Below are positions 4,581 through 5,360 of a stretch of 5,360 nt of DNA, in pieces. Source of the DNA: an uncultured Pseudomonadota bacterium. GTDB lineage: Bacteria > SAR324 > NAC60-12. The DNA lies in contig CAJXNF010000230.1 in NCBI GenBank assembly GCA_913056375.1, positions 1 through 5,360 on the forward strand. Reading direction: 5' to 3'. The first letter of the stretch is position 1. The number at the start of each line of letters is the position of its first letter. Under the pieces are notes generated by a model that saw nothing but the letters and a program-made list of their open reading frames with translations, had not been told where the DNA came from and did no database searches. A program made the translations under genes and the position numbers.

Positions 4581-5360
4581 TTACGTAAACTCTAATTCTA
4601 CTTCGCTGGAATCACCATAGGTTTCAATCCCCAGTTCCTGCGCAAGCTCCTGGGCACGCGGATGAATGAAGGGAGAGACCAGAATCTTGCGGTCTGCCGT
4701 ACGCTGATGATGTTTCTCGTAGAAAGCGATCTTGCGAGAGAAAACGTATAGCTGGGAACGATCAGTTGAAGATTTCAGTTCGAAGATGATCAGCGTCCCA
4801 TTGCGAACGATGATGTCGAGCTCGATTTGGTCAGGCCTGCCGAAGACCTCCCCCGCGTCGTCATACTCGTTGATGTTCAAGACCTCGACACCAAAACTTT
4901 CTGTCAGCACAGCAGCCAAGGCATGCCGAAAGGCTCTCTCTGACCCAATTCCCCAACGAGCACCGAGAGCACCGATCTTGCGGTCCAGCCTACTCTTTTG
5001 CTCCCCGACCTCTAACCACAGGCGCTTGTTCTGCTCGGTTTGTTCGGCCCACTTGCGATCACTCTCTGCCTTGGACTCTTCCCACTTGCGGTTTTGTTCA
5101 GCCCACTTGCGATCACTCTCTGCCTTGGACTCCTCCCATTTGCGGTTTTGCTCCGCCCATTTCTCATTTTGCTCCGCCCATTTGCGTTCGCTCTCTGCCT
5201 TGGACTCTTCCCACTTGCGGTTTTGTTCGGCCCACTTGCGATCACTCTCTGCCTTGGACTCTTCCCACTTGCGGTTTTGTTCCGCCCACTTCTCATTTTG
5301 CTCCGCCCATTTGCGTTCACTCTCTGCCTTGGACTCTTCCCACTTGCGGTTTTGCTCCGC
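4581..5360 (-). CDS. DUF3782-type PD-(D/E)XK protein with repetitive coiled coil (5' end outside window)
   Basis: A single frame is open from the right edge to TAA at 4583-4581 (259 codons in view). Residues 1-104 are a coiled coil built from AEQNRKW or AEQNEKW (7) and EESKAESDRKW or EESKAESERKW (11) units, each ending in Trp. Residues 105-128 form a linker. IGALGARWGIGSERAFRHAL (129-148) is the block typical of DUF3782 (COG5493) proteins. The nuclease-like core follows: GRPDQIELDIIV with Asp182, then LIIFELKS with Glu194 and Lys196, which is the D...ExK triad. It ends in LVSPFIHPRAQELAQELGI and a short tail. All triad residues are present, so catalysis is plausible, but the substrate is unknown. 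An apparent start at 4919 is only an internal TTG, since homology and open frame continue well upstream. The true start lies beyond the window. Confidence 0.87.
   Translation of the reverse strand, partial: AEQNRKWEESKAESERKWAEQNEKWAEQNRKWEESKAESDRKWAEQNRKWEESKAESERKWAEQNEKWAEQNRKWEESKAESDRKWAEQNRKWEESKAESDRKWAEQTEQNKRLWLEVGEQKSRLDRKIGALGARWGIGSERAFRHALAAVLTESFGVEVLNINEYDDAGEVFGRPDQIELDIIVRNGTLIIFELKSSTDRSQLYVFSRKIAFYEKHHQRTADRKILVSPFIHPRAQELAQELGIETYGDSSEVELEFT
5049..5360 (-). repeat. Tandem 129-bp coding repeat (7/11-residue units)
   Basis: Two near-identical 129-bp copies (5360-5232 and 5231-5103) are followed by a 54-bp partial copy (5102-5049). Each full copy encodes 43 residues in the order 7-11-7-7-11; the partial encodes 7-11. 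Copies differ mostly at synonymous sites (for example AAG/AAA, GAA/GAG) and at one Asp/Glu position. That indicates recent expansion by slippage or unequal recombination, or ongoing gene conversion. The array continues past the right edge, so its full length is unknown. Confidence 0.88.

Noticed and set aside
5012..5320. 102-codon minus-strand frame rich in Ser, Arg and Lys
   Set aside because: It is a shifted reading of the coiled-coil repeat; the true frame encodes the regular EQNRKW/EESKAES units that continue into the conserved DUF3782 domain.
5049..5360. Repeat array considered as CRISPR or non-coding satellite
   Set aside because: Units are contiguous without unique spacers and preserve one long reading frame with mostly synonymous differences.

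Overview
This 5.36-kb window looks like an accessory, gene-decay-rich stretch of a bacterial chromosome or large metagenomic contig of moderate GC. Every gene I can support lies on the minus strand, so transcription runs right to left. The families present (Uma2, DUF4160, DUF2442, AlbA_2/COG2865, DUF3782) are scattered widely by horizontal transfer and are common in cyanobacteria, Chloroflexi and large-genome proteobacteria. No rRNA, tRNA or core housekeeping gene is present, so the taxon cannot be fixed from the sequence.

Layout in transcription order. At 5360-4581 is the 5'-truncated end of a DUF3782-type protein: a tryptophan-punctuated coiled coil made of 7- and 11-residue units, followed by a PD-(D/E)XK nuclease-like domain. 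At about 4555-4344 is a broken third DUF4160 gene (in-frame stop, probable frameshift). At about 4313-4066 is a relic of the C-terminus of a TviB/WbpO-like nucleotide-sugar dehydrogenase, with an internal TGA and a frameshift. At 4007-3522 is a Uma2-family predicted nuclease. At 3320-2154 is an AlbA_2/Schlafen-type ATP-binding regulator that ends where many relatives add a winged helix. At 1970-1429 and 1343-840 are two intact, tightly coupled DUF4160-DUF2442 gene pairs, one with an ATGA overlap and one with a 3-bp gap. At 731-138 is a second, divergent Uma2 protein. At 123-1 is an unidentified open frame running off the left edge.

Taken together this is a cluster of small modules: three proteins with nuclease or Schlafen-related folds and three copies of a toxin-antitoxin-like DUF4160 unit, interspersed with decayed genes. 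The two DUF4160-DUF2442 pairs are the clearest functional units. They are only about 40% alike by eye, so they are old paralogues or separate acquisitions rather than a fresh duplication. No published function is known to me for these pairs. A role as a toxin-antitoxin or defence-like module is inferred from gene size, coupling and company only. I found no complete system that I would call newly discovered; the best leads are the repeated DUF4160 modules and the 7/11 Trp coiled-coil nuclease.
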